From positions 217,673-281,672 of the forward strand of contig NC_018249.1 of the NCBI RefSeq assembly GCF_000227135.1: 64,000 nucleotides of DNA, in the 5' to 3' direction. The position numbers and the translations under genes are program-made. How positions within the stretch are numbered: position 1 is the stretch's first letter; every line of letters starts with the position of its first letter. This DNA comes from Leishmania donovani (taxonomy: Eukaryota; Euglenozoa; Kinetoplastea; Trypanosomatida; Trypanosomatidae). Below the pieces are notes generated by a model. That model did not search any database, was not told the origin of the DNA, and saw only the letters and a program-made list of their open reading frames with translations. Shown piece after piece: positions 53,895 to 64,000 of the stretch.

Positions 53895-56800
53895 CATTGA
53901 TACCCCTTTTTTCAATTTGGTGGGGGGGGCAAGGTGGACACAATTTAAGAGCGAAGGAACGCGATGGTACAGAGAAGTGGACAGGAGGTCGTCGTTGAGG
54001 GAGGAGCGAGGGGGAGGGAGAGAAGCAAAACAAAAGACAGGGCGTAGAGAAGACAAAAAGAAAAGAGCGACTGTCTGTGCCTGCGTTTCTGGGCACGAAT
54101 AACAACACAAGAATAGAATGGGAAAAAACCCAAGGAGGCACGCTCAGTCGCGCACAAAGGGAAAAGAAAGGGGGTGGCAAGAAACACAACAAGCACACAC
54201 AGACACTAACGGGCACAGACGTACTTGTTTCCCCCGTGCACGCGGTTGTCGCGGTATGGCTGTTACGTTTTTTTTTATTCAATTGCACGCTCAAGCTGTT
54301 TCCTTCGTTTTCTTGTTGTTTATCGTCTCTGCCCGCTCGTTCGTTTATTGAGGAGGTATGGTAGGGAAGGGGAGGTGGTGATAAGGGAGGGGAGAGGGGG
54401 TTCCTGTCTCTCTTCTTTTTTGAAAAAACTCGCCGATCCCGGGGTACTTGCAACGCGACCTTTTTCTTTTTGATAATAAATTTATTGTGTTTTTTTCCTT
54501 TTTCCCTCCACTTCTTCAATGCTATGGGGGAATGGAAGAAAAGAAAGGTGCACCACTCGCTGATGTATATGTATATATATGCGTGTGTGTTTGTGTGTGT
54601 GTGTGTGTGTAACGATGACCTGCCTTTCTTGCTGCTGCTGTTCTTGCTTTCTTTCTTCTCTGTATGTATGGGGGGTGGAAGAGGGAGGGGGGCTCTTCGC
54701 CTCGAGCGTTAAGATAGAGTCGTGAGCGATCTCTACGTGTTTATGGTTCACTTATTTTGCTTGCTGTTGTTTTCTTGCGCTGTTCAATAAGGGAACAAAA
54801 AGGGGGCGAACAGAAAAAAAAAGAAACAACACACAACACACACACAACACGCACAGCACGCGCGCGTACGCTCACGGGGAGGAAACGCAGCCGCTCAAGA
54901 TAAAAAGAGATAGAAGACGGCAGAATAAATAAATAAAAACAAGGGGAAAATACCCGCCGACTTTCTGCACACACAAGGCAAAAATGGGAGGGAAGTCAAG
55001 ACGCGCGCACACACCAGAAGAAGGAACGCGAACAAGAGAGGGAGAGAGTGCAAGCAAGAAAGGAATAAAATGTGCCACTTCGAGTACGAGCGCACAGCTT
55101 ATTTTTGTGTGTGTGTGATAACAAAGAGGCGAGAGGTGAGGAAGACAGCGTGGGATGGGAGACAGGAGAAATGGAAAGAGTGAAGCAACAGAGGCGTAGA
55201 GCAATTAGGAAAAAAAACAGAGGTTGAGGACTAGGACGACGACGAAGAGCTGAAATATATGTGCCACGTTATGTGCGACGGTGGCGGTGGTAGATGTTCG
55301 TTTTGCTTCTGTGTCTCGAAAGAAAAGAGATTCGACAAGCGAAACCAAAACCCAAAAAAAACACACAAAAAAAAAAGAAATGGAGTGTCTCTCCTCTCTC
55401 CCTTCCTGGTGCTCTTGATGTTTGGGCGGAAGTCGGTGTTAGCTCACCTTCGAACAGAACACACACACATACATGCACACAAAATAAAAAGAAAGGAAGC
55501 GAACAGAAGGGCAGTGGGGAGAATAATAATAATCACAGGAAACGCAAGTGGCACGGCAAAATAAAAAGAAAATGGAGAAGGCGATCGAAAGAAAATGTAT
55601 GTACACAGGTGCACGCATACACTCTATACATATATAGGTTTGTGTGGGTGGGTGGGTGTGGGTGTCGATGTATGTAGATGTATATAAATGAATGGATATA
55701 TACGTATACAGAGAGATGGTGATAGTGGCGGTGATGTAGAAGTGGCAAGTAAGAAAAAAAGAGAAGCGACAAGTCAGGAAGATGGAAAGGGAGAACACAA
55801 TACACCGAACCACGGAAACAAGGACGACGAACACGAAGAAAAAAACAAAGAACAGGACAAATCCAAGAAAAAGTGTCTTCTTATTTACCACACGCACACA
55901 CACGCGAGAAAATAATAACAATAATAACAGTAAAGAGACGGACAACCACAGAGGCACCTCACAGGAAAAAAAGGAATCGAGTCAAGTGAAATCTCAACGA
56001 GCGAAACGAAAAGGGGAAAAATGGACTACACGAACGAAACGAAAATAATAACAAAACACACGTACGCCCGCAAACGCACAAAAAAAGAGAGACAGATGAC
56101 ACTACCGAGAGGCAATGAGGAGATGGAGAAGAAACAGAAAAATAAAAAGAGCAGATGGGAAACAAAATGAAAAAAAGGAGAGGGGAAGAGAAGAGAAGGG
56201 GCAGCAGAGACGGACAACCACAATGAAGAATGCAAACGCGAAACCGAGCGAAGAAACGGGAAAAAAGGAGGAGGGGTGAAGGGAGAGTGAAACAATACAA
56301 GTGAGATAAAAGGGGGAAAACAAAGGGAAACGAGCAGAGGGAGGGAGGGAGGGAGTGGGGGAGGAAAGGGGAAGTAGCTACAGCTACAGCGCAGCAGCAG
56401 CAGCAGCACTCGTCCGGACTACTTAGCCAAGAAAAAAAAAGGAAAAGAAATAAAAACAGGGAGAGAAGGGAAGGCAGCGAATAACAAGAGGAAACAAAGG
56501 TGAAAAGGGAACAAGAAGACACAAAAAAAAAGAGGAGGGGAAAGCGGAAGTCGAACACGAGTTACACTGATAACAGCAAACAGAAAGGAGATGAACGAAG
56601 AAGGATGAGAAGGCCGACGAGACAGAGTCAACGGGGAGAGAAGAAAACAAAAACGGACGACGAGGAAAAGGATGAAGGAGAAACCAAAGACCTCCGAAAC
56701 AAGCTTGAGGCTGGCTGGTGAAGCAGGAGAAAGGAGAGGAAAGGAGCTTTTTGTGTCGTTGCTGCTGCTGCTGTGGCCGTGATCGTCGCGGATGTTCGTC

Positions 56801-58520
56801 AGGCAGTGGAAAAGGGGGTGGGGCGCGGGTGCGAAGGGAGGAGAGAGAAAGAGTAGAGGGTGGAGAGGGAGTCCGATACGAGGACCCAACACACAAACGA
56901 AAAAGCACACACGCACAAAAAAGAGCGTGAAAAATAAAATGCGAGAGGGCAAAAGGGAAAACAAAAGACTGAGACAAAGAAGAGAGGTGGGATGGAGACG
57001 TAAAACGCACAGGAGAGCCTCGAAAGAAGACGATGTCCAAGAGAAATATGGACAGTGAAGCCGAGAGAGGAGTGCACAATGTGGAGACGGAAGATGTGTC
57101 GGGGGTGGGGAGAGGGGGGAGGAAGTGATAGCGGTAGTTGGTATTTTGACATCAACACATCAGCGCAAACACAGGAACACGAACCGAAGGCGTCACCCAC
57201 CAACAAAAAAAAAAGAAAATACACACACACCAATAACACGCTGCGTTTGTCTTGATGTCTTAAATCCTCCAGCTTTCTGCCTTGAATGGTCGATTGCTTC
57301 CGTGCCTGATTTTGCGTCGAACCGCCGTAGCACACCTGTGTGCTCGACCGCTCTACCACTCGCGTGCCTTTTCACTTTTTCTTCCGTTTCCGTGCTGGAG
57401 TGCTGCTATGTGTGAGAGGGAGAGAGAGATCGCCCTACCACTCGCGCACGCACGACTTAAAAAAAAGGGAGAGAACAGCGGATTAAGCGGGAAATCGAGA
57501 GAGAGGAGAGCGGAGGCAAAGAAATGAGGATGAAAGCGGAAGAAACAGCTGGATCAACGAAAAGGGCGAAAAGGCAATTGTACGCACAGTAAAAGAGAGT
57601 GTGAGAGAGACAGAGTTGGGAAGACAAGTGCTGATGGTGGTGTCACTGGAAGGCGCGGTGGTGGAGGGGGGAAGAGAGGGACGCCTGTGCGAGGGAGGAG
57701 CAAGGAGAAAGGTGGGGAGAAAAAATAATAATAATAGAGGGGGGAAAGAGCAAAGAGGTAAGGAAGAGATCCGAAACACACACACACACGCACCACAAAA
57801 AAAAGCTAACGGCGATCTTCTTTGTCTTTCCTTTCCTTTTTTTGTGTGTGTTTTGTTTTCGATTCTCTCTTTTGGTTTTTGTTTTTGTTTTTTCGATCTC
57901 TGTCCTGCGCTCACGTAAGGCCTTGCGCTCTTGTCTCGGGTGCAAAAGGACGAGGAGGAGAAGAGGAGGGAAAAGGACCGTATGTGTATACTTATATGTA
58001 TATATATGTGGTAGTGTGGTGGTGGTGGAAGCACGCGTGAACTACACTTTTTTTTTGTTTCCCTCCTAACGGTGTTAATATTGGTGTCGTTCCTCTTTTA
58101 TATTATTTCTTTTGATAAATGAGTGGTTATGGCGATTTCTTCGTTGCGTTCAGCACTCCTTTCTTGTACCCTTCGCCTCCCTCTCCCTTCGTTTTGTTGC
58201 CTTCCCTGTCTCCTTGTCTTCTGGCTCTTTCTTTTTTTTATCGTGTGCTGACTATTCGCCTTGAAATGTCGAGCGGTAGAGAAAGAGCGGGAAAGACGGA
58301 GTGGGGAAGAGAAGAAGCAACCGTAGTCGTCGGTGTTCGTAGCGGTACGAGCGGGAGAGCGCGCGTTGCTTTCGCGGTGGTCGCTAATAGGTTCTCTATG
58401 AGCTCGTTGCCGTTGTTGCTGGTGTGTGTGTGAGAGAGAGAGTGCTCTCGTATCCTTCCGTTTTTTTTTTCGTTTTTTTTTGATGAAGGAATTCAAAAAC
58501 AGTTTTCTTTTTCGCTCACA

Positions 58521-58524
<4 letters not shown>

Positions 58525-58564
<40 letters not shown>
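58525..58564. repeat. (TG)n microsatellite
   Basis: About 20 TG units, preceded by a short CACACACC stretch that can pair with it. Confidence 0.9.
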
Positions 58565-58565
<1 letters not shown>

Positions 58566-59898
58566 TGTTACTGCTGGTGTTGTGCTCGCTGTTTTGGGGG
58601 GAGAAGGAGGGGTAGAGCAGATTGAGGGAGGGAATTTCGCTTGTTTGCTTGGTTCTTTCTTTTTCTTTCAGCTGTGTTGGTGTTATGTGACTGCCATTGG
58701 TCAAGTGGCGTTGCATGGGTATACATGATGTGTGCATATGTATGTGTAGGCGGGTGGGCGTATAGGCGCATGATCGGCACGACGCGGACGAAGCGAGTAG
58801 AGGGGCCCAGACGGATAAGAGGAGGCAAACCAAAGGAAAAAAGAGCGACAGGGGGGATAATCATGAGGATAACCAGCGGGAGAGGGAAGGTACGAAAAAA
58901 AGCGTTACCGAAGACATGAAAATGTTTTCACGCTGGTGGCTCGCCAGGAAGGAGGGTTGCAGCGCGGTGAGATAGCTTTGCCTCTCCTAGCACCCTCCTC
59001 CCGAGCCGCAGAATAGAAGAGGGTAGTGGTGTTCCGCTGCTGTTGCCCCAGTGCCTACGCCACTCGTCCGCTCACGCTGATGCCTCGTCTGTGCATCTCT
59101 CCACCTTGCGCAAGGACCAGCCCTCTCTTCCGGTTTTCGTTCGTCTGCATATCGTCTTGGATGTCTCCGTTTGTTGTATGGTATAGTGGCCTTTGTTCAT
59201 GTCTTTCTGTTCTGATCGGTTTCTTTTCGATGGAGACGCGAAATCCCTCATGCGCTCCACAGTCGCTCTCTCCTATCTGTTCCTCGTTGCGACCCTCATC
59301 CGCAATAAATCTGATACATTCTTGGTTTCTCTTTCTGTATCGGTGGGTATCTCAGTGAAGCGCTGCTGGAAGCAGATGGGAACGCAGGGTGATGAAAGCA
59401 CACAGCGCAAAGTATGGGAACAGCGCGCGTGGACGACACCCTTTCGAGGGAGAACGAGGGGTACACACACAGAAGGGAGGAACTAGATGCAGGAGAAGTG
59501 TAATCGACTCTCGCCACCGCTTTTGCCGCCTCCCCATCCACCCCCCCCCTGTGAGCTGATCCCCTTAGCGATGAACAGGAAACCCCACACGACCTTCCCG
59601 GCAAAGGTCCATCAACAACCAAAACTTTCTTCCAACCCGGATGTAAACAAATCGAAAAAAGCAACCAGCAGCAGCGGCGGTAGTGGAGCGCATCTCCGCG
59701 CCTCTCTACCCTCGGAGATTGGACGAGGCGAAAAAAAAAAACAGAGGAAGGCAGAGCTTCACATCAGCACACACGCCCTCCCTCCTTGGCTTATTCTTTG
59801 AGTGTCACGCAGCTACAGCACAAAAGGATTACACAGGAAACATAGGCAGGCTGCAGCCTCCCCCTCCCTCCCCCTCCGCCATACTGCTACCAATCCCC

Positions 59899-60261
59899 TT
59901 AGCGGAGCTGCGTAACGTGCTGGAACTCTTGACCCCAGAATTCGAGCTCCTCCATTACGGCTCGCAAGTCGTACTCCTCTGCCGCCTGCTGTATGTTGCG
60001 GGTGTCGTCCAGAAGCCGGTTCGATGCAGCTCCAGACGCAGCAGAACCGTCGGAGAGGTCTTCGATACCGTAGGTCTCCCTGTACCATGTATTATAGCGC
60101 TCCTTGTCTGCGGTGTAGAAGTCGCGCACGTCACTGTTGGCATCCATCGCCCGCATCCAGGCACGCCCCTTAGGCCCCGGCTGTGGCTTTGGCAGCTGCG
60201 CCACGTACCCCTGAGCAATGGGCTTCGAGAACAGCCGGGCAGTCAGTGTTGCCTGTAGCAT
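59899..60261 (-). CDS. Small protein, possibly mitochondrial (120 aa)
   Basis: I do not recognise the family. The frame stands out from flanking simple sequence by its balanced composition: an N-terminus with Arg and Lys and no acidic residue (MLQATLTARLFSKPIAQ), which could be a mitochondrial targeting signal, then a Lys/Pro hinge, then an acidic, Tyr- and Trp-containing soluble region (NTWYRETYGIEDL, EELEFWGQEFQHV) predicted largely helical. There is no membrane span. The frame extends to 60306, but the extension starts at a non-conserved codon and adds 15 residues; the ATG at 60259-60261 gives the cleaner N-terminus. It sits between the b5-reductase and the large ZC3H gene. A small subunit of a mitochondrial complex is possible, but that is inference. 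Confidence 0.55.
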   Translation of the reverse strand: MLQATLTARLFSKPIAQGYVAQLPKPQPGPKGRAWMRAMDANSDVRDFYTADKERYNTWYRETYGIEDLSDGSAASGAASNRLLDDTRNIQQAAEEYDLRAVMEELEFWGQEFQHVTQLR

Positions 60262-60985
60262 GGTTCCTAAGACGGCAAGCCGTGAGGCGCAGGCATACGA
60301 ACCCAAAACGCTGGAACGGTGTGCTGTGAAACCCTACCAATGTGCAATGAACCTGAGGAACGACAACTCTCTTTCCCTGTATATATATAGATGAGGAGCA
60401 CAGACAGTGTTTGATTCGTTGCCTGTTTGGAAGCACGTGCTCGCCGTCACAGGCAAGCAAGGCGAGACACGCAGCACAGAGCAAAAGAAAAAAAAGGACA
60501 GAAGAGAGACCAGAGGGGGGGGGGCAGGGTTGGGAGACCACAGCACCACAGAATGCCAAAGCCTTCAGGAAAGTCAACGCTTACTTGCGTCATCTATTGG
60601 AGGAAGCGGTACACCATGCTGGGAAGCAGCACACAAAAGCTGCCGGTGCGTGGCCGTGCGGTCATCGAGGAAGGAGCTCTGATTGCCTCCTCTTGGCCCG
60701 CCCGCCCTCACCAAAGGATCACCGAGGTGGTCCGTTCTGGCGGCCATCCGGCATCATGTGTTCGAGAGTGTCGGTGCGTGTGAGTGTACCAGCTATGCGC
60801 GTCGGCATCCTTGCCCTCGTTCATACCCGTTTCCTTTGGTAACTTCATTGGCACAGTTTCGTGGCTCTACAACGTGAGCCAGTGCTGCACAGCTGCTCTC
60901 CACCTCACTTTACATGCATAGTTCTCTCTCTGTGTACGTCTGCTCGCCCATCAGCTCTCGGAGACTTCGAGGACAGCGACCAGCG

Positions 60986-61679
60986 TTTTTTTTCATGCGA
61001 TCAACGCCTCCAGTCCGCCACGCAACATGAACTCAGACACCACTCCACCCGGCCTGTCACAGGCCTCATCGCGTGGCGCCAAGCAGCCGTAAGCACGCGT
61101 TGCAGCAGTGCCCCTCATCCATCCGAGTACGGCCTCCGCCTCCAACTCTACCCGCCCCCCCCCCCCCCCCCCCCCCCCCCGCCCCCCCCCCCGCGTCCCC
61201 CCCCCCGGNNNNNNNNNNNNNNNNNNNNNNNNNNNNNNNNNNNNNNNNNNNNNNNNNNNNNNNNNNNNNNNNNNNNNNNNNNNNNNNNNNNNNNNNNNNN
61301 NNNNNNNCCCCTCCCCCCCCCCGAACCCCCCCCCCCCCCCAACCCCTCCCCCCCCCCCCCCGCCCGCCTCGCCGGCGGCCACCTGGTGCGTCCCTCGGGG
61401 TGGCGCAGGCTCCCCACCAGCAGGCAGTGGAGGGTCGGGTGGGATACACGCTCGAGTCACGCGGGCACTCTGCCCCATCACATACATGATGGAAACGCGT
61501 TCACCGTCGCAGGTAGCGCCGACGCAACGCCACCCAGGACCGGACCGCCCACATCAGCGGCGATAGATCGCTCTGGCTTCTCCACGTCGTCGGCGCCTGA
61601 CCCTGTCACCACCGGAAGTGGCTCTGCACTTGGCAGGGACAGGGGCAGGGGGGCTGCTTGGCTTCCTCGCAGAGTGGGT
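60986..61679 (-). mobile_element. SIDER-like retroposon with short A tail
   Basis: Almost identical outside the gap to the copies at 42573-43673, with single-base differences such as GGACAC versus GGGCAC. On the minus strand the element ends GGCGTTGATCGCATG followed by eight A (plus-strand T run 60986-60993), as expected for a retroposon 3' tail. The other end stops at CACTCTGCGAGGAAGCC and lacks the upstream part of the signature present at 43675-43743, so it is 5'-truncated. An internal C homopolymer flanks the gap at 61209-61307 on both sides. It lies in transcript sense, in the 3' flank of the b5-reductase gene. Confidence 0.7.
61209..61307. other. Assembly gap (99 N)
   Basis: A fixed-length gap with C homopolymers on both sides, inside a SIDER-like element. 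Confidence 0.95.
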
Positions 61680-62366
61680 CCTAAGATATCGATAAAGCGC
61701 ACTTAGGTGTTGCCCGTTCTCAGGGGTTGCATACAAGAGGCAAACAAAATGAAAATTCAACCTCCGCGCGACTGTGATAGACGGCAATGCACCACATATA
61801 CGCCACACCGAAGCCTCTCTCCTAACCCCTCCCTGCTCTCCTTTTTCCCGCCTTTTTTTCTCTGCCAGGGAAAACAAAACGGTGCAAGAAGACGCTGTCT
61901 GATCGCATGCACACACACACACACACGAAGAGGTCCAGAGGAACCAAGGGCGAGAACCACACAAGGTAAAACAAAAAAGGATATCCATACCCGTGGTGAA
62001 CGCCTCTCAGAGAGAGGCCCACACACGCGCTGACGCACGCCCACGCATACAAGTAATAAAGGCTGCTAGAAAGGCATATAGAGAGAGAAATATACGATAA
62101 AAAGAAAAGGAGTCGGCCAAGACGCCCATCAAGAGAAGAGGGGTGAAAAGGCGAACGAGCACAAAGGGGGAGAGAGGACGGAAGCACAGAAAAAGGAAGG
62201 GGCACGCTCGTAATCGATTGCCCCGACTCGTTCCGCCCTCACCCCTTCTTTTCGCCTTTTTGCCTCCGTTCGCCATCCGCCTCACAGAGTCAAGGCTTCT
62301 GCAGTGCTTCACAGAGGACACATACACACATGGGCGCGCAGGTGCGCGCATACGCAGAGTGTGGAC

Positions 62367-63236
62367 TTAGAACTTGAAGACGCCGCTTGATGAGTAGCCC
62401 AACTCCTTTAGGCAGCCCTCGAGCGGGCCTTGCTTGGGCGGGTAGGAGCTGTAGTCCTTCTCGCCACAGATGGTCTTCATGAAGGACGGCGGGCCGCTCA
62501 CCAGAACGCACGAATCACCTTGGTGATCCGGGCCTGGCATCGTCTCCTGGATGATCACTTTGTTGATGTGGCCAGAGTAGCCCGTCCAGCGCTTCGGCGG
62601 CGTCGTGAGGCAGTGGTACGTGGCAAACTTCCCGGGGTACTCTTTCGCCAGCGTGTCCAGCTCCTTGCCGAGCAGAATGTCCCCTTCGGTCTTGTTTGCG
62701 TAGAGAAGCGAGATCATCGTCTTATTCTCCGGCGCGTTCAGGACGTTATTCATGATTTGGAACATGGGGGTGAGACCCGTACCACCAGCGATCATGCCAA
62801 TCCTGGTGTACTGGCCCGGTTTCACGTCAAATGTGTGCCACGGTCCCTTCACGTCAATGTAATCGCCGACCTTGAGCGAAAAAAGGTGCGAGCCCATCTT
62901 TGAATTCGGGTAGCATTTCACTACGAGGTCGAAGTGGCCCTCCTCCTCCACCAGGTTGATGGGCGTGTAGGGGCGCATCACTTCGTGTCCCTGGGCGTCA
63001 GTGTAGCGCAGCGTGATGCAAGACGCCACGGGCAGGTCCAGGCGCGTCTTGCTCGAAGCGAGGGCGAAGCGAAAGCGCTTTGTGTTGTGCGACTCATTCT
63101 CGACGTGGATGAGCTTGTAGGGCTGGAACTTCTCCTGTGAGAATGCCGGCTTGCTGCCCCAGGCCTCCACCTCGGACCCAGACTGGTACATGCTGGCTCC
63201 AGCAAAGCCGACAACTGAAGCGATAAAAGCTTTCAT
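62367..63236 (-). CDS. NADH-cytochrome b5 reductase-like flavoprotein
   Basis: A 289-residue FAD/NADH oxidoreductase that would pass electrons from NADH to cytochrome b5 or a related acceptor, for example for fatty-acid or sterol modification. The FAD-binding motif RPYTPIN lies at 88-94 and the second flavin contact KCYPNSKMGSHLF at 107-119. The nucleotide-binding GGTGLTPM is at 151-158, and the C-terminus ends VFKF as in the family. The NADH-site motif reads SGPPSFM (247-253) where most members have CGPPPM, so the usual Cys is Ser. A short hydrophobic N-terminus (MKAFIASVVGFAGASM) could be a membrane anchor or mitochondrial signal. The ATG at 63234-63236 is below a splice acceptor at 63378. 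Full length and intact. Confidence 0.9.
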   Translation of the reverse strand: MKAFIASVVGFAGASMYQSGSEVEAWGSKPAFSQEKFQPYKLIHVENESHNTKRFRFALASSKTRLDLPVASCITLRYTDAQGHEVMRPYTPINLVEEEGHFDLVVKCYPNSKMGSHLFSLKVGDYIDVKGPWHTFDVKPGQYTRIGMIAGGTGLTPMFQIMNNVLNAPENKTMISLLYANKTEGDILLGKELDTLAKEYPGKFATYHCLTTPPKRWTGYSGHINKVIIQETMPGPDHQGDSCVLVSGPPSFMKTICGEKDYSSYPPKQGPLEGCLKELGYSSSGVFKF

Positions 63237-64000
63237 GGCCGTCGAATGTGGTACGAGAATTAGCGCGAGAGAGATCGGACAGTAAAATGATACAAAAAGG
63301 AGGTTCGATCGGTTATGTTCGACGAAGTAGATGAATGTGTCTGTGATCTGCCTCGCAAAGGGGTGCGTGTTCGGCCTCTGTTTATCGAATCAAAAAAAAA
63401 GCAAGTGCTAATTCTAAAACTAGAGGAGAATCTCTTGGGTCTTTCCTCCGCCTCTCCGCCCCTATCCGCACCGCTGAAGCAAACGATAGAGCGCGAGAAA
63501 CGGATGCAAAAAAAAAGCAGGAAAGACTCAAGTCGCAACGGTGAATGATGCGAGTAGCGGCTCCAAGGGTAATGTTCCTTTTCTTGGTGTGTGCCAAAAA
63601 TACAGCACAAAAAAGAAATAAAGCAGTCGCGAGAGCTGTGTTCATTCAAAAGAAAAAGAGTGAAGGGGAAAGGTGCAGTGAAAGAGGTATGGACACTGCA
63701 GCTGGTGTCGTACTGCTCGTGAGCGAGCGTGCGCGACCACAGTTCAGAGCCCGGAAGTGCTATACCGGCAAAAAACGCAGGGGTGGGCCCGTCAACCTAG
63801 CCACACATAGGTGTGGCGCCGAGTGAGCAGCAAGGGAGTGCAGAAAATGAATGCCGCACAAGTGGCGAAAGCACGCGCGAGAAAGCGCGCCAGATATCAG
63901 AGACGGCAACGAAAGAAAAAAAATAGCTTTGTCGCGTCCGTTTTCCTCCGGGCACGAGAGACATGGATCCAGCAGCGCCGCGAACGCAAACTTGCAGCAG
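63237..64000. other. Upstream flank of the b5-reductase gene
   Basis: It holds the predicted b5-reductase leader and then simple, purine-rich plus-strand DNA that should be the 3' flank of a gene beyond the window. No coding sequence is supported. Confidence 0.5.
63378..63379 (-). promoter_or_regulatory. Predicted spliced-leader acceptor AG for the b5-reductase gene
   Basis: On the minus strand a run of nine T followed by GATTCGATAAACAG ends here, giving a leader of about 140 bases. Confidence 0.4.

Larger units (their letters stand above)
53207..59898. other. Long intergenic region (6.7 kb)
   Basis: This is the 3' flank of the small gene at 59899-60261 and the 5' flank of the large ZC3H gene. 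It is dominated by simple sequence: TATAGATATAGATA at 53564-53594, CT/TG/G runs and a gap at 53726-53894, TG runs near 54586-54610 and 58525-58564. From 54.8 to 57.6 kb the plus strand is almost entirely purine, so transcripts would be C/U-rich. Open frames there are translations of homopurine tracts. No gene is supported. Confidence 0.55.
60262..62366. other. Intergenic region with young SIDER-like element
   Basis: This is the 3' flank of the b5-reductase gene and the 5' flank of the small gene. It contains the SIDER-like copy at 60986-61679 and a 99-N gap inside its poly-C tract. The rest shows pyrimidine-rich transcript stretches and no supportable gene. Confidence 0.6.

Noticed and set aside
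55959..56558. Hydrophobic 199-codon minus-strand frame that looks like a membrane protein
   Set aside because: The Phe/Leu/Ser/Cys content is the translation of a homopurine/homopyrimidine tract and continues with equal character in the other minus-strand frames.
57310..57380. tRNA-like sequence on the minus strand (GGTAGAGCGG and GGTTCGA boxes about 35 bases apart)
   Set aside because: The T-arm does not form a stem around TTCGA, the acceptor ends are not complementary and the putative anticodon loop has the wrong length. At most a chance or decayed A/B-box pair.

Overview
The window looks like nuclear DNA of a trypanosomatid, most likely Leishmania. It is GC-rich. All twelve protein genes I can support are intron-less and lie on the minus strand, separated by long intergenic tracts with polypyrimidine runs and (CA)n, (TG)n and (TA)n microsatellites. 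I found no promoters, terminators, tRNA genes or other structural RNAs. This is the usual layout of a directional polycistronic cluster processed by spliced-leader trans-splicing. Copies of a SIDER-type short retroposon family favour Leishmania. Near-identical young repeat copies and seven runs of N (six of exactly 99) suggest a draft assembly of a repeat-rich species, possibly subgenus Viannia; that last point is inference.

Transcription runs from high to low coordinates. In that order the genes are: an NADH-cytochrome b5 reductase-like flavoprotein (62367-63236); a small, possibly mitochondrial protein (59899-60261); two paralogous tandem-CCCH zinc-finger proteins of the ZC3H20/21/22 type (49742-53206 and 37696-39465); a single-pass membrane protein with an acidic tail (31959-33806); a small unknown protein (29973-30272); prefoldin subunit 5 (28629-29102); a third, divergent CCCH protein (22463-26164); a mitochondrial protein that is probably a guide-RNA-binding GAP/RESC subunit (19391-20932); a 1785-residue protein of unknown function (12419-17776); a 1145-residue low-complexity protein (3789-7226); and the 26S proteasome ATPase Rpt5 (348-1682). 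From memory, this order resembles the Trypanosoma brucei chromosome 7 segment that carries a GAP gene, the ZC3H20-22 cluster and a cytochrome b5 reductase. I used that synteny as supporting evidence only.

The genes do not form one pathway. The notable concentration is of post-transcriptional regulators: three CCCH proteins and a likely mitochondrial RNA-editing factor. The intergenic DNA around the ZC3H pair is also where repeats cluster. SIDER-like elements lie at 31415-31753, 42573-43743 and 60986-61679, all in transcript sense and in the predicted 3' flank of a gene. A second repeat family, which I do not recognise, lies downstream of both ZC3H paralogues (35693-36028 and 44516-47191). It carries decayed coding-like sequence including a possible C2H2 zinc finger. 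Most assembly gaps fall in or beside these repeats or long homopolymers, so copy number here is uncertain.
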